Source: Nymphaea colorata
Taxonomy: Eukaryota; Streptophyta; Magnoliopsida; Nymphaeales; Nymphaeaceae
Assembly (NCBI RefSeq): GCF_008831285.2
Contig: NC_045141.1
Location: 21,792,742-21,856,741 of the forward strand
Reading direction: 5' to 3'
DNA length: 64,000 nt
The position numbers and the translations under genes are program-made. The notes below the pieces were generated by a model. It worked only from the letters and a program-made list of their open reading frames with translations, made no database searches and had not been told where the DNA came from. Every line of letters begins with the position of its first letter. Position 1 is the first letter of the stretch. Shown here piece after piece: positions 63,617 to 64,000 of the stretch.

Positions 63617-64000
63617 TCACTGAAGTAACAATCTGTAAGATGGCATGTCTTCAAGACGTCCTATGTCTTCAAGCAACAACTCCTTTTCTAGCTGTGCACG
63701 TGTGGCCTTCATAACAGACTGCACCGATGCAGTAAAATAAAACATCAAATACTTAAAAGTCACACAGGTTGCATATGGACACGGAATTCAAAAGCAAGGA
63801 AGCTTACATTGAAGTCCATGTATGTAGCACGCATGGCAAGCCACTGCTCGTCCATCATCTTGAATGCAACACAATATAGCAGGTCAAATGCCCATTCGTT
63901 CTCTGTAAAGCAAGAACATTCAATGTTAGCTATAGATATAAAATTCATCGAGTTCCTCTTATCATAATAGTTATCCTCTATATCAGATCTTCCATCGTCA
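63617..64000 (-). CDS. ELMO-domain (CED-12 family) protein, 5' part beyond window
   Basis: Two exons are visible on the minus strand: 63902-63808 and the last exon 63718-63617 (stop TGA at 63619-63617), joined in phase. They encode NEWAFDLLYCVAFKMMDEQW, LAMRATYMDFN, then SVMKATRAQLEKELLLEDIG and RLEDMPSYRLLLQ. The core AFDLLYCVAFKMMDEQWL and the downstream TRAQLEKEL match the C-terminal half of the plant ELMO domain, as in ELMO-domain proteins of about 260-300 residues. Animal ELMO proteins act with DOCK exchange factors on Rac; plant members are less well characterised. The rest of the gene lies past the right edge. Confidence 0.85.

Overview
The window is nuclear DNA of a flowering plant. 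It is AT-rich with many GA/CT and TA microsatellites. Its genes have GT-AG introns, several over 1 kb, and encode plant-type families: a WAT1/nodulin-21 transporter, a Q-type zinc finger with EAR-like tail, a group IIc WRKY and a plant GATA factor. The species cannot be named from the sequence. All gene models below were built by hand from translated exons, splice sites and codon phase.

Layout, left to right. (1) 1-3109, minus: a WAT1-related EamA transporter whose last exons lie beyond the left edge. (2) 6800-14179, minus: a GATA26/27-type factor with an N-terminal GATA finger and a DEUBAD/Asx-homology-like region, eight exons, 564 residues. (3) 22867-36705, minus: ALG12, the ER alpha-1,6-mannosyltransferase of N-glycan assembly, at least 19 exons over about 14 kb; its introns hold a hAT-like MITE, a 180-bp tandem duplication and other repeats. 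(4) 45082-48052, plus: a WRKY12-like factor, four exons, 201 residues. (5) 51.1-56.7 kb: an unusual tandem array of about eleven 440-bp units, each carrying the two halves of a two-finger Q-type (ZAT-like) repressor on opposite strands, flanked by direct repeats of about 475 bp. (6) 58884-60223, plus: a complete cytosolic-type nucleoside diphosphate kinase, four exons, 148 residues. (7) about 60.9-61.7 kb, minus: a decayed LINE reverse-transcriptase fragment, followed by short tandem repeats. (8) 63617 to the right edge, minus: the last two exons of an ELMO-domain protein.

The genes are unrelated neighbours, not an operon or cluster: membrane transport, two developmental regulators, N-glycosylation, nucleotide metabolism and an ELMO protein. 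The intergenic spaces (3110-6799, 14180-22866, 36706-45081, 48053-58883, 60224-63616) hold microsatellites, element remnants and no convincing additional gene.

The main discovery candidate is the 51.1-56.7 kb array. In known ZAT-type genes finger 1, finger 2 and the EAR motif lie on one strand. Here finger 1 is a short ATG-started plus-strand ORF and finger 2 plus the EAR-like tail is on the minus strand, repeated about eleven times. A TATA-like element is conserved in the 60-bp space between them.
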